Of a stretch of 64,000 nucleotides of DNA, positions 7,928 to 19,725 are shown piece after piece. Each line of letters starts with the position of its first letter. Within the stretch, counting starts at the first letter, position 1. Source of the stretch: Hydrogenophaga sp. Root209 (lineage in GTDB: Bacteria; Pseudomonadota; Gammaproteobacteria; Burkholderiales; Burkholderiaceae_C); contig NZ_LMIE01000030.1 of NCBI RefSeq assembly GCF_001428625.1, forward strand, positions 79,400-143,399, written 5' to 3'. The notes beneath the pieces are model-generated. The model saw only the letters and a program-made list of their open reading frames with translations. It made no database searches and was not told the origin of the DNA. Made by a program: the position numbers and the translations under genes.

Positions 7928-7939
7928 TGATACGCATTA
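7928..7939. promoter_or_regulatory. LacI-type operator candidate between the Bug and lacI-family genes
   Basis: TGATACGCATTA is an imperfect palindrome around a central CG, 17 bases before the ATG at 7956. It matches the perfect palindrome at 6790-6801 at ten of twelve positions. Its position between divergent genes fits autoregulation plus control of the Bug receptor gene. Confidence 0.5.
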
Positions 7940-7955
7940 TGGATGGCAACCCAAT

Positions 7956-8999
7956 ATGAAGAAGCCAACGACCGGCACACCAGCGCCCGCGGTCGCCTTG
8001 CGACGGCCCACGCAGCGCGACATCGCCGTGGCCACCGGCTTGTCGCAGACCGCCGTGTCGCTGGTGCTCAACGGTGTGGAGCCGTCCACCGTGTCGGAGG
8101 AGGCACGCGAACGCATACGGCAGGCCGCACAACGGCTCGGTTATGTCCCCAACCGCATGGCCCGCAATCTTCAGTCTGCGCGCACGCGCACGCTGGCTTG
8201 CATCGTCCCGGACATCACGAACCCGACGTACCCGGCCCTGGTGCGGGGGTTCCAGTCCACCGCCGATGCGGCGGGATACGACACCATGATCTTCGACACC
8301 GACGGCGCGCCCGAGCGCGAGCACCGGGCGCTGCAGTGGCTGTCGCAGGGGCATGTGGACGGTGTGATGGCGGTCTTCTTCCACGTAGACGAAGCCGAGC
8401 TGCTGAAGGCAGTGCGCGGACGCGTTGCCGTGGTGCAGATGGAAAGCCAGGCGCACAAGCCGTCCCGAGATATCGACAAGATCTATATCGACAACGCAGC
8501 GGCGGCGCAGGCCATGACGCAAGCCCTGATCGATAAAGGGCACCAACGCATCGCCATGCTGTCCTGCCCGTTGGGCCCGGGCGCGGAGCGCCAACGCGGC
8601 TTTCATGCGGCGATGCAGAAAGCCGGGCTTGAGCCTTGCGTCATTGCCGCCGATGACTTCACACAAGACGCCGGTGCGCGCGCCATGGCCGCCGAACTGG
8701 CGGGTCAATTCCGTTGCAGCGCCGTGTTCGCGGCCAACGACCTGCTGGCCATCGGTGCGATGGGCGCGCTGCGCGCGGCGGGGAAACGCATTCCCGACGA
8801 TGTCGCGGTGGCCGGCTTCGACGACATCCCTTCCGCGCAATTGCTGCAGCCTGCGTTGACCACCGTGCGCCGATCAGAACAGGCCATCGGCCGCTTTGCA
8901 GCCGAATTGCTCATCGCACGGTTGGACGGCCCCGACGCGGACCGCCCGGGCCGCGGCTTTGAGCAGCCCTTTCAGCTGGTCCTGCGCGACTCGGCCTGA
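7956..8999 (+). CDS. LacI-family transcriptional regulator
   Basis: A 347-residue regulator. The N-terminal helix-turn-helix reads RPTQRDIAVATGLSQTAVSL followed by the hinge-helix region (RLGYVPNRMARNL), then a periplasmic-binding-protein-like effector domain (IVPDITNPTYPALVRGFQ, AVFAANDLLAIGAMGAL, DDVAVAGFDDIPSAQLL). An upstream in-frame GTG (7917) would place the putative operator inside the coding region, so the ATG at 7956 is preferred. It is divergent from the Bug-type receptor and is its likely regulator. The effector is probably a small carboxylate or sugar acid, but that cannot be read from sequence. Confidence 0.92.
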   Translation: MKKPTTGTPAPAVALRRPTQRDIAVATGLSQTAVSLVLNGVEPSTVSEEARERIRQAAQRLGYVPNRMARNLQSARTRTLACIVPDITNPTYPALVRGFQSTADAAGYDTMIFDTDGAPEREHRALQWLSQGHVDGVMAVFFHVDEAELLKAVRGRVAVVQMESQAHKPSRDIDKIYIDNAAAAQAMTQALIDKGHQRIAMLSCPLGPGAERQRGFHAAMQKAGLEPCVIAADDFTQDAGARAMAAELAGQFRCSAVFAANDLLAIGAMGALRAAGKRIPDDVAVAGFDDIPSAQLLQPALTTVRRSEQAIGRFAAELLIARLDGPDADRPGRGFEQPFQLVLRDSA

Positions 9000-9039
9000 C
9001 CGGCCGCCCTCTGCAGCAGCGATCGGCGATCGCCGTCCA

Positions 9040-10656
9040 TCACTCCCACTCGATCGTCGCGGGCGGCTTGGAGCTCACGTCGTAGGTCACGCGGTTGATG
9101 CCGCGCACCTCGTTGATGATGCGGCTGCTGACCTTCTTGAGCAGCGCGTACGGCAGCTCGGCCCAGTCGGCGGTCATGAAGTCGCTGGTCTGCACCGCGC
9201 GCAACGCGACCACGTAGTCGTAAGTGCGCCCATCGCCCATCACGCCCACGCTCTTGACCGGCAGGAACACGGTGAAGGCCTGGCTGGTCAGGTCGTACCA
9301 GCTCTTGCCGCTGGGGTGGTCGATGGTGGAGCGCAGCTCTTCGATGAAGATCGCGTCGGCCCGGCGCAGCAGGTCGGCATATTCCTTCTTCACCTCACCC
9401 AGGATGCGCACACCCAGGCCCGGGCCCGGGAACGGGTGGCGGTAGACCATGTCGTGGGGCAGACCGAGCGCCACGCCGAGTTCGCGCACCTCGTCCTTGA
9501 ACAGGTCGCGCAGGGGTTCCAGCAGTTTCAGGCCCAGTTGCTCGGGCAAGCCACCCACGTTGTGGTGGCTCTTGATGGTCACGGCTTTCTTGCTCTTGGC
9601 ACCGCCGGATTCGATCACGTCCGGGTAAATTGTCCCTTGTGCCAACCACTTGGCACCTTTTGTTGATGCACCACTTGAAATGAGTTTGGCGGCTTCGGCC
9701 TTGAAGACCTCGACAAATTCGCGGCCGATGATCTTGCGCTTGGCCTCCGGCTCGCTCACGCCGGCCAGGTGGCCGAGGAACTGGTCGGCCGCGTCCACGC
9801 GAATCACCTTGGCGTGCAGCTTGCCGACGAACATATCCATCACCATGTCGCCCTCGTTAAGGCGCAGCAGGCCGTGGTCGACGAACACGCAGGTGAGCTG
9901 GTCGCCGATGGCGCGGTGGATCAGCGCCGCGGCCACCGAAGAATCGACGCCGCCCGAGAGGCCCAGGATGACCTCCTCGTCGCCCACCTGCTGGCGGATC
10001 TTCTCGACGGCTTCGGCGATGTGGTCACGCATCACCCAGTCGGGTCGGGTGGCGCAGATGTCGAGCACAAAGCGCTCCAGCAGCGCCCGGCCCTGCACGG
10101 TGTGCGTGACCTCGGGGTGGAACTGCACTGCATAGAAGTGGCGCGCCTCGTCGGCCATGCCAGCGATCGGGCAGGACTCGGTGCTGGCCATGAGCTTGAA
10201 GCCCGGAGGCAGTTCGGTGACCTTGTCGCCGTGGCTCATCCAGACCTTGAGCATGCCGTGGCCGTCGGGGGTGTGGAAATCGGCGATGTCCTTGAGCAGC
10301 GCGGTGTGGCCGCGTGCGCGCACCTCGGCATAACCGAACTCACGCGTGTGGGAGCCTTCCACCTTGCCGCCGAGCTGCTGGGCCATGGTCTGCATGCCGT
10401 AGCAGATGCCAAGCACCGGAATGCCCAGCTCGTAAACCACGTCGGGCGCCTTGTCGTCCACCTCGTACACGCTGGCGTGGCTGCCGGAGAGGATCACACC
10501 CTTGAGCTGGCCGTCGGCCGCAAACTCCCGCACCCATTCACTGCTGACGTCGCAGGGATGCACTTCACAGTACACATGGGCCTCCCGCACCCGGCGGGCA
10601 ATCAGCTGGGTGACCTGGGAACCGAAATCGAGGATGAGGATTTTCTGGTGCTGCAT
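9040..10656 (-). CDS. guaA: GMP synthase (glutamine-hydrolysing)
   Basis: A 538-residue enzyme that converts XMP, ATP and glutamine to GMP, the last step of guanine nucleotide synthesis. The class I amidotransferase domain has nucleophile Cys85 (GICYGMQT), His180 and Glu182 (QFHPEVTHT). The ATP pyrophosphatase loop GLSGGVDSS lies at 232-240, and the C-terminal dimerisation domain ends in PPATIEWE, typical for GuaA. The open frame continues upstream with non-homologous sequence; the ATG at 10656 ([14 protein letters not shown]) is the family start. It lies downstream of guaB on the same strand with an intrinsic terminator between them. No strong ribosome site is visible before the ATG. Confidence 0.98.
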   Translation of the reverse strand: MQHQKILILDFGSQVTQLIARRVREAHVYCEVHPCDVSSEWVREFAADGQLKGVILSGSHASVYEVDDKAPDVVYELGIPVLGICYGMQTMAQQLGGKVEGSHTREFGYAEVRARGHTALLKDIADFHTPDGHGMLKVWMSHGDKVTELPPGFKLMASTESCPIAGMADEARHFYAVQFHPEVTHTVQGRALLERFVLDICATRPDWVMRDHIAEAVEKIRQQVGDEEVILGLSGGVDSSVAAALIHRAIGDQLTCVFVDHGLLRLNEGDMVMDMFVGKLHAKVIRVDAADQFLGHLAGVSEPEAKRKIIGREFVEVFKAEAAKLISSGASTKGAKWLAQGTIYPDVIESGGAKSKKAVTIKSHHNVGGLPEQLGLKLLEPLRDLFKDEVRELGVALGLPHDMVYRHPFPGPGLGVRILGEVKKEYADLLRRADAIFIEELRSTIDHPSGKSWYDLTSQAFTVFLPVKSVGVMGDGRTYDYVVALRAVQTSDFMTADWAELPYALLKKVSSRIINEVRGINRVTYDVSSKPPATIEWE

Positions 10657-10680
10657 GGCGGGGTCGGTGGAGCGTGAGGG

Positions 10681-10711
10681 GAAAAGAAAAAGGCCGTCTC
10701 GCGGACGGCCT
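10681..10711 (-). terminator. intrinsic terminator between guaB and guaA
   Basis: On the minus strand AGGCCGTC (10711-10704) pairs with GACGGCCT (10698-10691), giving a perfect 8-base stem with a 5-base loop. The stem is followed by TTTT-C-TTTT. It starts 16 bases after the guaB stop and ends about 25 bases before the guaA ATG, so guaA needs read-through or its own promoter. Confidence 0.8.
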
Positions 10712-10726
10712 GCGGAGTGGACCTGA

Positions 10727-12196
<1,470 letters not shown>

Positions 12197-12367
12197 GGGA
12201 AAGCTCCAAAAGAGTCGATTGTAGCCGCCCGACCCGAGGGCAAACCCGTGGGCCGGCGCCTGCAGCATCGACCGCTCAGCCGCGAAAAACCACCGCTGCG
12301 TCAGCTTGTGCCCGGTGGGGTGTCAGACGGCCACAGCGCCCGGTGGACTCAGGGCTAAACTGATGCA

Positions 12368-12907
12368 ATGTCACAAGCCAACACCCCTCAACCGTCCTGG
12401 CGCAACCCACTGCTGATGGGACTGCTGCTCGCATTCAGTTCAGCAGCGATGGCGCAATGGCAATGGGTCGATGGCACCGGCCGCAAGGTGTTCAGCGACA
12501 CCCCGCCGCCTGCAAGCATCCCCGACAAGAACATCCTCAAGAAGCCGGGCATGACGGCGGCCCCCATCGTCGTTGCAGAACCGGCCCCATCGACAGCACC
12601 CGCCGCCACCCCGCCTGCCGCGCCTCAGATCCCCGCTCGCGACACCGAGCTGGAAGCGAAAAAGAAACAGGCCGAACAGGCCGAGGAAGCGAAGAAAAAG
12701 GCCGAGCTGGAACGGGTGGCCAAGGTGCGTGCCGAGAGCTGCGAGCGAGCGCGAAAAGCGAAGATCACGATGGAGTCCGGCGTGCGGCTGGCGACCACCA
12801 ACGCCAAGGGAGAGCGCGAGATCATGGACGACAAGGCCAAGGCCGCCGAATCTCGGCGCATGGATGGCATCATCCGCAGCGATTGCGGACCTGTGCCGAA
12901 GCAGTGA
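12368..12907 (+). CDS. DUF4124 domain-containing exported protein
   Basis: A 179-residue protein. Residues 16-29 are hydrophobic and end in SSAAMAQ, a probable signal peptide. A DUF4124 motif follows at once (QWQWVDGTGRKVFSDTPPP). The middle is rich in Pro/Ala, and about residues 95-125 form a charged Glu/Lys/Ala helix. The C-terminal part contains the pattern SCERARKAK and RIDG-like RMDGIIRSDCG that recurs in such betaproteobacterial periplasmic proteins. Function is unknown. It stands alone between divergent guaB and convergent rnfH. Confidence 0.8.
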   Translation: MSQANTPQPSWRNPLLMGLLLAFSSAAMAQWQWVDGTGRKVFSDTPPPASIPDKNILKKPGMTAAPIVVAEPAPSTAPAATPPAAPQIPARDTELEAKKKQAEQAEEAKKKAELERVAKVRAESCERARKAKITMESGVRLATTNAKGEREIMDDKAKAAESRRMDGIIRSDCGPVPKQ

Positions 12908-12929
12908 TCAAGCCCGGCGCATCAAGAAT

Positions 12930-13259
12930 TCAGTAGCCGGCCTTGGAGCCGGCTTTTCTTCGGGCAAACAGGCCTGTTCCGCGAGCGCCCTGCCCCACGA
13001 ACCGCTCCCGGCGGGCCACCTTCGGGTCCACCCGAAGCGCCCGATACACCTCCAGGCGATCTCCGTCACGCAGCACATGCTCCGGGCTCACACGCCGACC
13101 CCACACGCCCAGCGTCAGTGCGGGCGTGCCCAGTTCTGGGTAGACGTTCAGCCAGCCGGCCTTCTCCAGCGCCATCTGCGCCGTGCATCCCTCGGGCACT
13201 TGCAGGCCGAGTTCGTGCACATGGCGCGGTGCCTTCGAATGGATCAGGGTGATCTGCAT
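12930..13259 (-). CDS. rnfH: RnfH family ubiquitin-like protein
   Basis: A 109-residue protein of the UPF0125/RnfH family, small beta-grasp proteins. Typical features are the N-terminal MQITLIHS strand, VPEGCTAQMALEKAG, a variable loop and WGRRVSPEHVLRDGDRLEVYRAL. The C-terminal part is basic (DPKVARRERFVGQGARG). The ATG at 13259 follows the ratA stop by seven bases, so the two are probably co-transcribed, as in many proteobacteria. The longer frame upstream overlaps ratA and has no homology. Biochemical function is not settled; the family name comes from an association with Rnf electron transport in Rhodobacter. Confidence 0.88.
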   Translation of the reverse strand: MQITLIHSKAPRHVHELGLQVPEGCTAQMALEKAGWLNVYPELGTPALTLGVWGRRVSPEHVLRDGDRLEVYRALRVDPKVARRERFVGQGARGTGLFARRKAGSKAGY

Positions 13260-13266
13260 GCTTCGC

Positions 13267-13713
13267 TCAGTCTGCGCCGTACACCTGATCGGCGCGCTTG
13301 ACGAACGCGTCCACCAGATTGCCAGCGATCTTGTCAAACACCGGGCCCACGAGCGCTGCGAGTGTGGTGCTTGAAAAACCATAGGTCAGGGTGAACTCCA
13401 CCTTGCAGGCGCGCTGGCTGCCTTCCCCCAAGGGCGTGAACGCCCAGACACCGTCCAGCCTGGAGAATGGGCCATCGACCAGTTCCATGAGTACTTTGCG
13501 GTCGGTCTCATGCGTGTTGCGCGTGGTGAAGTTGTGGCGCAGTCCGCTGAAGGCCATGCCCACGCGCGCGACCATCCCGTCCTCGAATTGCTCCAGCACT
13601 TCGCCGTGATCGCACCAAGGCAGAAACTGCGGGTAGTGTTCGATGTTGGTGACCAGGGCGAACATTTCGTGCGCGCTGTGCCAGAGCAAGACATTCTTGT
13701 GAATCGTTTTCAT
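13267..13713 (-). CDS. ratA: RatA/Coq10-like START-domain protein
   Basis: A 148-residue member of the polyketide-cyclase/START superfamily, called RatA toxin in E. coli or Coq10-like ubiquinone-binding protein. Family signatures are MKTIHKNVLLWHSAHEMF, VTNIEHYPQFLPWC, the strand RLDGVWAF and FVKRADQVYG at the end. The ATG at 13713 lies within one arm of an inverted repeat and lacks a clear ribosome site, which may mean a very short leader. It is divergent from smpB and followed by rnfH, a common arrangement in beta- and gammaproteobacteria. A lipid- or quinone-binding role is at least as likely as a toxin role. Confidence 0.9.
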   Translation of the reverse strand: MKTIHKNVLLWHSAHEMFALVTNIEHYPQFLPWCDHGEVLEQFEDGMVARVGMAFSGLRHNFTTRNTHETDRKVLMELVDGPFSRLDGVWAFTPLGEGSQRACKVEFTLTYGFSSTTLAALVGPVFDKIAGNLVDAFVKRADQVYGAD

Positions 13714-13732
13714 ACAATCGAACTCATTGTAT
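13712..13732. promoter_or_regulatory. inverted repeat in the ratA/smpB divergent promoter
   Basis: ATACAAT (13712-13718) and ATTGTAT (13726-13732) are perfect 7-base arms around a 7-base spacer. Each arm also contains TACAAT on one strand, close to a -10 hexamer, so the symmetry may reflect back-to-back promoters. One arm overlaps the ratA start codon, so transcription of ratA would yield a nearly leaderless message. Confidence 0.4.
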
Positions 13733-13761
13733 TGGCCTGAAACGGCCGCACCTCGCGCGTC

Positions 13762-14256
13762 ATGGCCACCAAAAACAGCAAAGCAACTCCCACCAAAGGC
13801 CTCGACAGCCGCATCGCCGACAACAAGAAGGCGTTCTTCAACTACGCCATCGAGGAGCGCTTTGAAGCGGGCATGGTGCTCGAAGGCTGGGAAGTGAAGG
13901 CCCTGCGCGAGGGCAAGGTGCAACTCACCGACGGCTACGTGGTCATTCGCAACGGCGAGCTGTTCCTCATCGGCTGCCAGATCAACGCGCTGCACACGGC
14001 ATCCACGCACGTCAGCCCGGACGCGGTGCGCACCAAGAAGCTGCTGCTGAACAAGGACGAGATCCGCCGCCTCATTGGCAAGGTTGAGCAGAAGGGCTAC
14101 ACGCTCGTGCCACTCAATCTGCATTGGAAGAACGGCAAGGTCAAATGCGACCTGGCCCTGGCCAAGGGCAAGGCCGAGCACGACAAGCGCGACACCATCA
14201 AGGACCGCGAAGGCAAGCGCGAGGTGGACCGGGCGATGAAGTCGCGCAACCGCTGA
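13762..14256 (+). CDS. smpB: SsrA-binding protein
   Basis: A 164-residue protein that binds tmRNA and delivers it to stalled ribosomes for trans-translation. Family motifs include [50 protein letters not shown] and the C-terminal basic tail [18 protein letters not shown] that inserts in the empty decoding site. The N terminus has a short Lys/Thr-rich extension. The start ATG at 13762 gives the normal length. The gene is divergent from ratA with a 48-base gap. The tmRNA gene is not in this window. Confidence 0.97.
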   Translation: MATKNSKATPTKGLDSRIADNKKAFFNYAIEERFEAGMVLEGWEVKALREGKVQLTDGYVVIRNGELFLIGCQINALHTASTHVSPDAVRTKKLLLNKDEIRRLIGKVEQKGYTLVPLNLHWKNGKVKCDLALAKGKAEHDKRDTIKDREGKREVDRAMKSRNR

Positions 14257-14271
14257 GGCTGCGCGTGGCGT

Positions 14272-15372
14272 TCAGCCCAGGTGTTTGAGCGGATGCGCGT
14301 CCGCCGTCCACGGACTTTCGAAGAACGCGGCCACGTGCCCTCTTCCCACATCCTCGATGCGCTCGGGGTTCCAGCGCGGTTGGTGGTCCTTGTCCACCGC
14401 CAAGGCACGGATGCCTTCCACCGTTTCGCTGGCGGCACCCGGGCGCAGGTGGAAGCACCGGTACACCATGCCACGCTCCATGCGCAGGTTGTCGGTCAGG
14501 CCCATGGCGCGGGCGCGGCGCACCTGCTCCAGCACCACGTGCAGCATCAGCGGTGAGCGATGGCGCAGGGTGGCGGCAGTGGCCTTGGCCCACTCTCCAT
14601 CACCCGACTCCAGCGTGGAGATGATGGCGTGCATGTCGGGCAACCCAAACACACGGTCGATCTCCTTGGCCGGCCAGCTGCCCGGCGAAACGGTGGTGCT
14701 GAGGTGGCTGGCGCACCAGCGCTCCACCGAGGCACCGTTCTCGAAGGGGGTCTGCGCCAGCGAGTTCCAGAGGCCGACAAGGCGACCCGACTCGATGAAG
14801 CCGTCGGCCAGTCCCGCTGCCATGGCGTCGCGCGCGCCGAGCGTCTGCCCCGTGAGCGCGAGGTATTCGCCCAGACGGCCCGGGCAGCGGCTCAGGAAGT
14901 AACCACCGCCTACATCGGGGAACAGGCCGATGTGGGTCTCCGGCATGGCGAGCTTGCTGCGCTCGGTGACGATGCGCAGGCTCGCCCCCTGGCTGATCCC
15001 CATGCCGCCACCCATGACGATGCCGTCCATGAAGGCGATATAGGGCTTGGGATAGGTGTGGATCAGGTGGTTGAGTGCGTACTCTTCGGTGAAGAAATCT
15101 TCCAGCGAAGCGTCGCCCGAGAGCGCAGCCTGGTGGAAGAAGCGGATGTCGCCGCCCGCGCAGAAGCTGCCGAACGGGCCTTCCTTGTTGACGCCGCGCA
15201 CCGCGACCGCCTGCACTTGATCGTCATCGCGCCAGGCCACCAACGCCTGTGTGATGCGGCGGATCATGTCGAGCGACAAGGCATTGAGGGCCTTGGGGCG
15301 GTTGAGCGTGATGCAGCCAACGCGGCCCTGGACTTCGGCAATGACGTGGGTTTCTGGCACTGAGGCGTTCAT
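14272..15372 (-). CDS. enoyl-CoA hydratase/isomerase family protein, probable 3-hydroxyisobutyryl-CoA hydrolase
   Basis: A 366-residue crotonase-fold protein. The oxyanion-hole segments are FCAGGDIRFF (about 68-77) and GIVMGGGMGISQGASLRI, with the downstream LAMPETHIGLFPDVGGGYFLSR. The extra C-terminal domain of about 100 residues and the whole length match 3-hydroxyisobutyryl-CoA hydrolases of valine breakdown rather than short hydratases. A typical C-terminal motif is VEGIRALAVDKDHQPRWNP. It lies 22 bases after the EamA transporter on the same strand. No other valine-catabolism genes are in the window, so substrate assignment is by family. Confidence 0.85.
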   Translation of the reverse strand: MNASVPETHVIAEVQGRVGCITLNRPKALNALSLDMIRRITQALVAWRDDDQVQAVAVRGVNKEGPFGSFCAGGDIRFFHQAALSGDASLEDFFTEEYALNHLIHTYPKPYIAFMDGIVMGGGMGISQGASLRIVTERSKLAMPETHIGLFPDVGGGYFLSRCPGRLGEYLALTGQTLGARDAMAAGLADGFIESGRLVGLWNSLAQTPFENGASVERWCASHLSTTVSPGSWPAKEIDRVFGLPDMHAIISTLESGDGEWAKATAATLRHRSPLMLHVVLEQVRRARAMGLTDNLRMERGMVYRCFHLRPGAASETVEGIRALAVDKDHQPRWNPERIEDVGRGHVAAFFESPWTADAHPLKHLG

Positions 15373-15394
15373 TGTTGTTCTTCCGGAAGATCGT

Positions 15395-16414
15395 TCATTG
15401 TGGCTGCTGGTCGACGGTCTGGATGCGCGGTGAACCTGCTCGTGAGCGCCAGCCCAGCAACTCGTTGATCACCAGGGCGCCAATCACCACACTGCCGCCC
15501 AGCAGCACTTCGTCACCGGGTACTTCGTTGGCCAGGACCCAGACCAGCAGGATGCCGAAGATCACCTCCAGCAAGGCCAGCAGCGAGACCTCTGGTGCCT
15601 TGAGGACACGCGCGCACACCACCGAGAGTGCGCAGGGAATCGCCAGTTGCACCAGGCCGAGCAGGGCCAGCCAGGCCACGTCGCTGCCGGTGGCCGAAAA
15701 CGGCAGGGCCAGGGGCAGCGTGAGCACCGACGAGATCACCGCGCCCAGCAGCACCGAGGGCACGAGATCGATCTTTTCCCCGTGGGTCTGGCCACGTTGC
15801 ACCACGGTCCAGTTGATGGCACCGGCGATGGGCACGCACAGCGCGGTAAGCGATCCCAGCAACAGCCCGCCGGTGTCGATCTCGGGATGGGTCAGCGCCT
15901 GGACGAACTGGCTGCCGTACATGTACGCAATGCCCGCCCCGGCGGCCAGGATGGCCAGCCAGGTGCGCATGGCCAGTTGCTGTCCGATGAAGAGTCGCGC
16001 GACCAGCGCGGTGAGCAGCGGACCGATCGACATGATGATCAGCACGTTGGCCACGCTGGTGAAGGTCAGGGCCAACATGAACGCGGTGAACATCACCGAC
16101 CAGCAGACGCCCGAGATCCAGAAGGCCGGCGACTCGGGAATCAGTCCCCAGTGGCGCTTGAGCCACGTGCGCAGCGAAGGCGCCAGTGCAGGGTCGATCA
16201 GGTGACCCTGGCTTCGGTCCATCCGGCGCCAGACGGGCAGGATCACCAGCAGCGAGAGCGCGGTGAAGGCACTGCGCCAGAACGTGACCTCAAAATGCGC
16301 CGCCGATTCGAGTTGGCGCGACACCACACCGGCGATCGACCACATGAGCGTGACCGCCAGCATGAGAAAAACCGCCTGGGTGTGGGTCAGGCGGTTGAGG
16401 GCGCGAAAGGGCAT
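15395..16414 (-). CDS. EamA/DMT-family inner membrane transporter
   Basis: A 339-residue protein with about ten hydrophobic spans arranged as two EamA repeats, first near residues 13-150 (MLAVTLMWSIAGVVSRQL, FWRSAFTALSLLVIL) and second at about 180-315 (LLLGSLTALCVPIAGAINW, LLALLEVIFGILLVWVLANEVP). The family exports amino acids, drugs or other metabolites; the substrate cannot be predicted here. The gene is upstream of the hydroxyisobutyryl-CoA hydrolase-like gene and probably shares its transcript. Confidence 0.88.
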   Translation of the reverse strand: MPFRALNRLTHTQAVFLMLAVTLMWSIAGVVSRQLESAAHFEVTFWRSAFTALSLLVILPVWRRMDRSQGHLIDPALAPSLRTWLKRHWGLIPESPAFWISGVCWSVMFTAFMLALTFTSVANVLIIMSIGPLLTALVARLFIGQQLAMRTWLAILAAGAGIAYMYGSQFVQALTHPEIDTGGLLLGSLTALCVPIAGAINWTVVQRGQTHGEKIDLVPSVLLGAVISSVLTLPLALPFSATGSDVAWLALLGLVQLAIPCALSVVCARVLKAPEVSLLALLEVIFGILLVWVLANEVPGDEVLLGGSVVIGALVINELLGWRSRAGSPRIQTVDQQPQ

Positions 16415-16485
16415 GGATGTCTTTGCCGTTCAGGTTACGCCACCCCATTGGGGTTGAGCTTGCCGAAGCCCCGAGCTCCGATCAT

Positions 16486-16513
16486 CCTGAGCTTGTCGAA
16501 GGGCAGGCTCAGG
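16486..16513. repeat. REP-like palindromic repeat downstream of typA
   Basis: CCTGAGCTTG and CAGGCTCAGG form a 10-base stem with one wobble pair around TCGAAGGG. The CTTCGACAAGCTCAGG core is familiar as a dispersed intergenic palindrome in many proteobacterial genomes. A degenerate partial copy (GAGCTTGCCGAAG) lies just before it at 16457-16469. It sits 13 bases after the typA stop and could also serve as a 3' hairpin; no T tract follows. Confidence 0.55.
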
Positions 16514-16526
16514 GCGAACGGATACT

Positions 16527-18349
<1,823 letters not shown>

Positions 18350-18353
<4 letters not shown>

Positions 18354-19339
18354 GATGCGAGTTCCGGTGAGGTTTCCAGGATTTGCTGTATTTCGGAGGG
18401 GCTCAGCAGTCGCCCCGGGATCAGTTCACCCGATTGGGTGTGCGCGCTGCCCAGCAGCACGGGTTCGTGGGAAAAGGATTCTTCGCCTGCGGGCACCGGG
18501 CCGAACACGGCCACCCGCTCGTTGTCGCCCCAGGCGCCGCGACGGCGCAGGCCGCTGAGGAAGCGTCCGGCGTCCATGGCGTCGAGCGTGACGACCTCGT
18601 GTCCGTCCAGCAAGGCTTGAACCGGCAGCAACCGCGCCATGCGCTCGCCTTCATCGAGGGCTTCCAGTGCTTCGAGCGTGATGCACTGCGACGCATCGAA
18701 GGAGCCGGTCTCGGTGCGCCGCAGCATGCTGAGATGACCACCGCAGCCCAGGGCCTCGGCGATGTCTTCACCCAGCGTGCGGATGTAGGTGCCCTTGCTG
18801 CAGCGCACACGCAGGCGCAGGAACGGTGCGTCCCCCTGCAACCGCATGTCCAGCAGGTCCAGGTCGTGAATGAGGACAAGGCGCGCCTCGCGCTCCACCG
18901 TCTCGCCCTGGCGGGCATATTCGTAGAGGGGCTTGCCGTCTTTCTTCAAGGCGCTGTGCATGGGGGGCACCTGGGCAATGGGGCCCATGAAGCGGTCCAG
19001 CACCTCGACCACCTGCCCCGGCGTGCAAGCCACGTCGCGGGTCTGGAGCACATCGCATTCGGCATCGCCGGTGCGCGTCTTCACGCCGAGACGGACCACG
19101 GTCTCGTAAGTCTTGTCGGCGTCCAGATGGATCTGGCTGAACTTGGTGGCCGCGCCAAAACACAGCGGCAGTACACCACTGGCCAGTGGATCCAGCGTGC
19201 CGGTGTGACCCGCCTTTTCAGCACGCAGCAACCATTTGGCCTTTTGCAAAGCCTGGTTGCTGGAGAGACCCAGCGGTTTGTCGAGCAACAGCACCCCGTG
19301 CACAGGGCGCCGCTGCACCCTCGTGCTTGGCGCGTGCAT
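18350..19339 (-). CDS. truB: tRNA pseudouridine(55) synthase
   Basis: A 329-residue enzyme that makes pseudouridine 55 in the T loop of tRNAs. The catalytic Asp50 is in [14 protein letters not shown], preceded by [14 protein letters not shown]. Later motifs are [20 protein letters not shown] and the conserved [17 protein letters not shown]. Length is usual for betaproteobacteria. It starts two bases after the rbfA stop and overlaps typA by four bases. Confidence 0.97.
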
Positions 19340-19341
19340 GA

Positions 19342-19713
19342 CTACTCTTCCTTTGAACGAGAAGAGACCGCCTTGGAAATCAAGGCGTTCATGTCAGCCG
19401 CGCGCTCGGTGGTGCGGTCGAACACGAAATGCAGCGTGGGCACGGTGTGGATGTGCAGGCGCTTGAACAAACCGCTGCGCAGGAAACCCGCCGCAGCGTT
19501 GAGGCCCTCCAGCGTCTCCTGCGGATCACCGGTCAGCAGGCTGAAGAACACCTTGGCGTGCGCGTAGTCGGGCGTGACCTCGACCGCATTGATCGTGACC
19601 ATGCCCACCCGCCGGTCTTTCAACTCGCGCGCGATCAGCTCGGCCAGATCGCGCTGGATCTGGTCGGCCACGCGGAAACCGCGGTTGGGGGTGGAGGAGG
19701 CTTTGCGAACCAT
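19342..19713 (-). CDS. rbfA: 30S ribosome-binding factor A
   Basis: A 123-residue KH-fold protein that helps 16S rRNA 5'-end maturation and cold adaptation. It has the family N terminus ([18 protein letters not shown]), [19 protein letters not shown] and the KH-like end [18 protein letters not shown] three codons upstream (19722) is possible, but the ATG at 19713 has GGTGA at a good distance. It follows infB by twelve bases with this start. Confidence 0.95.
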   Translation of the reverse strand: MVRKASSTPNRGFRVADQIQRDLAELIARELKDRRVGMVTINAVEVTPDYAHAKVFFSLLTGDPQETLEGLNAAAGFLRSGLFKRLHIHTVPTLHFVFDRTTERAADMNALISKAVSSRSKEE

Positions 19714-19725
19714 GCAGATCACCGC

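Noticed and set aside
13267-13713. ratA/rnfH as a toxin-antitoxin pair
   Set aside because: Despite the RatA name, the proteins are widespread housekeeping START and RnfH families in a conserved position by smpB. No mobile context or antitoxin features are seen.
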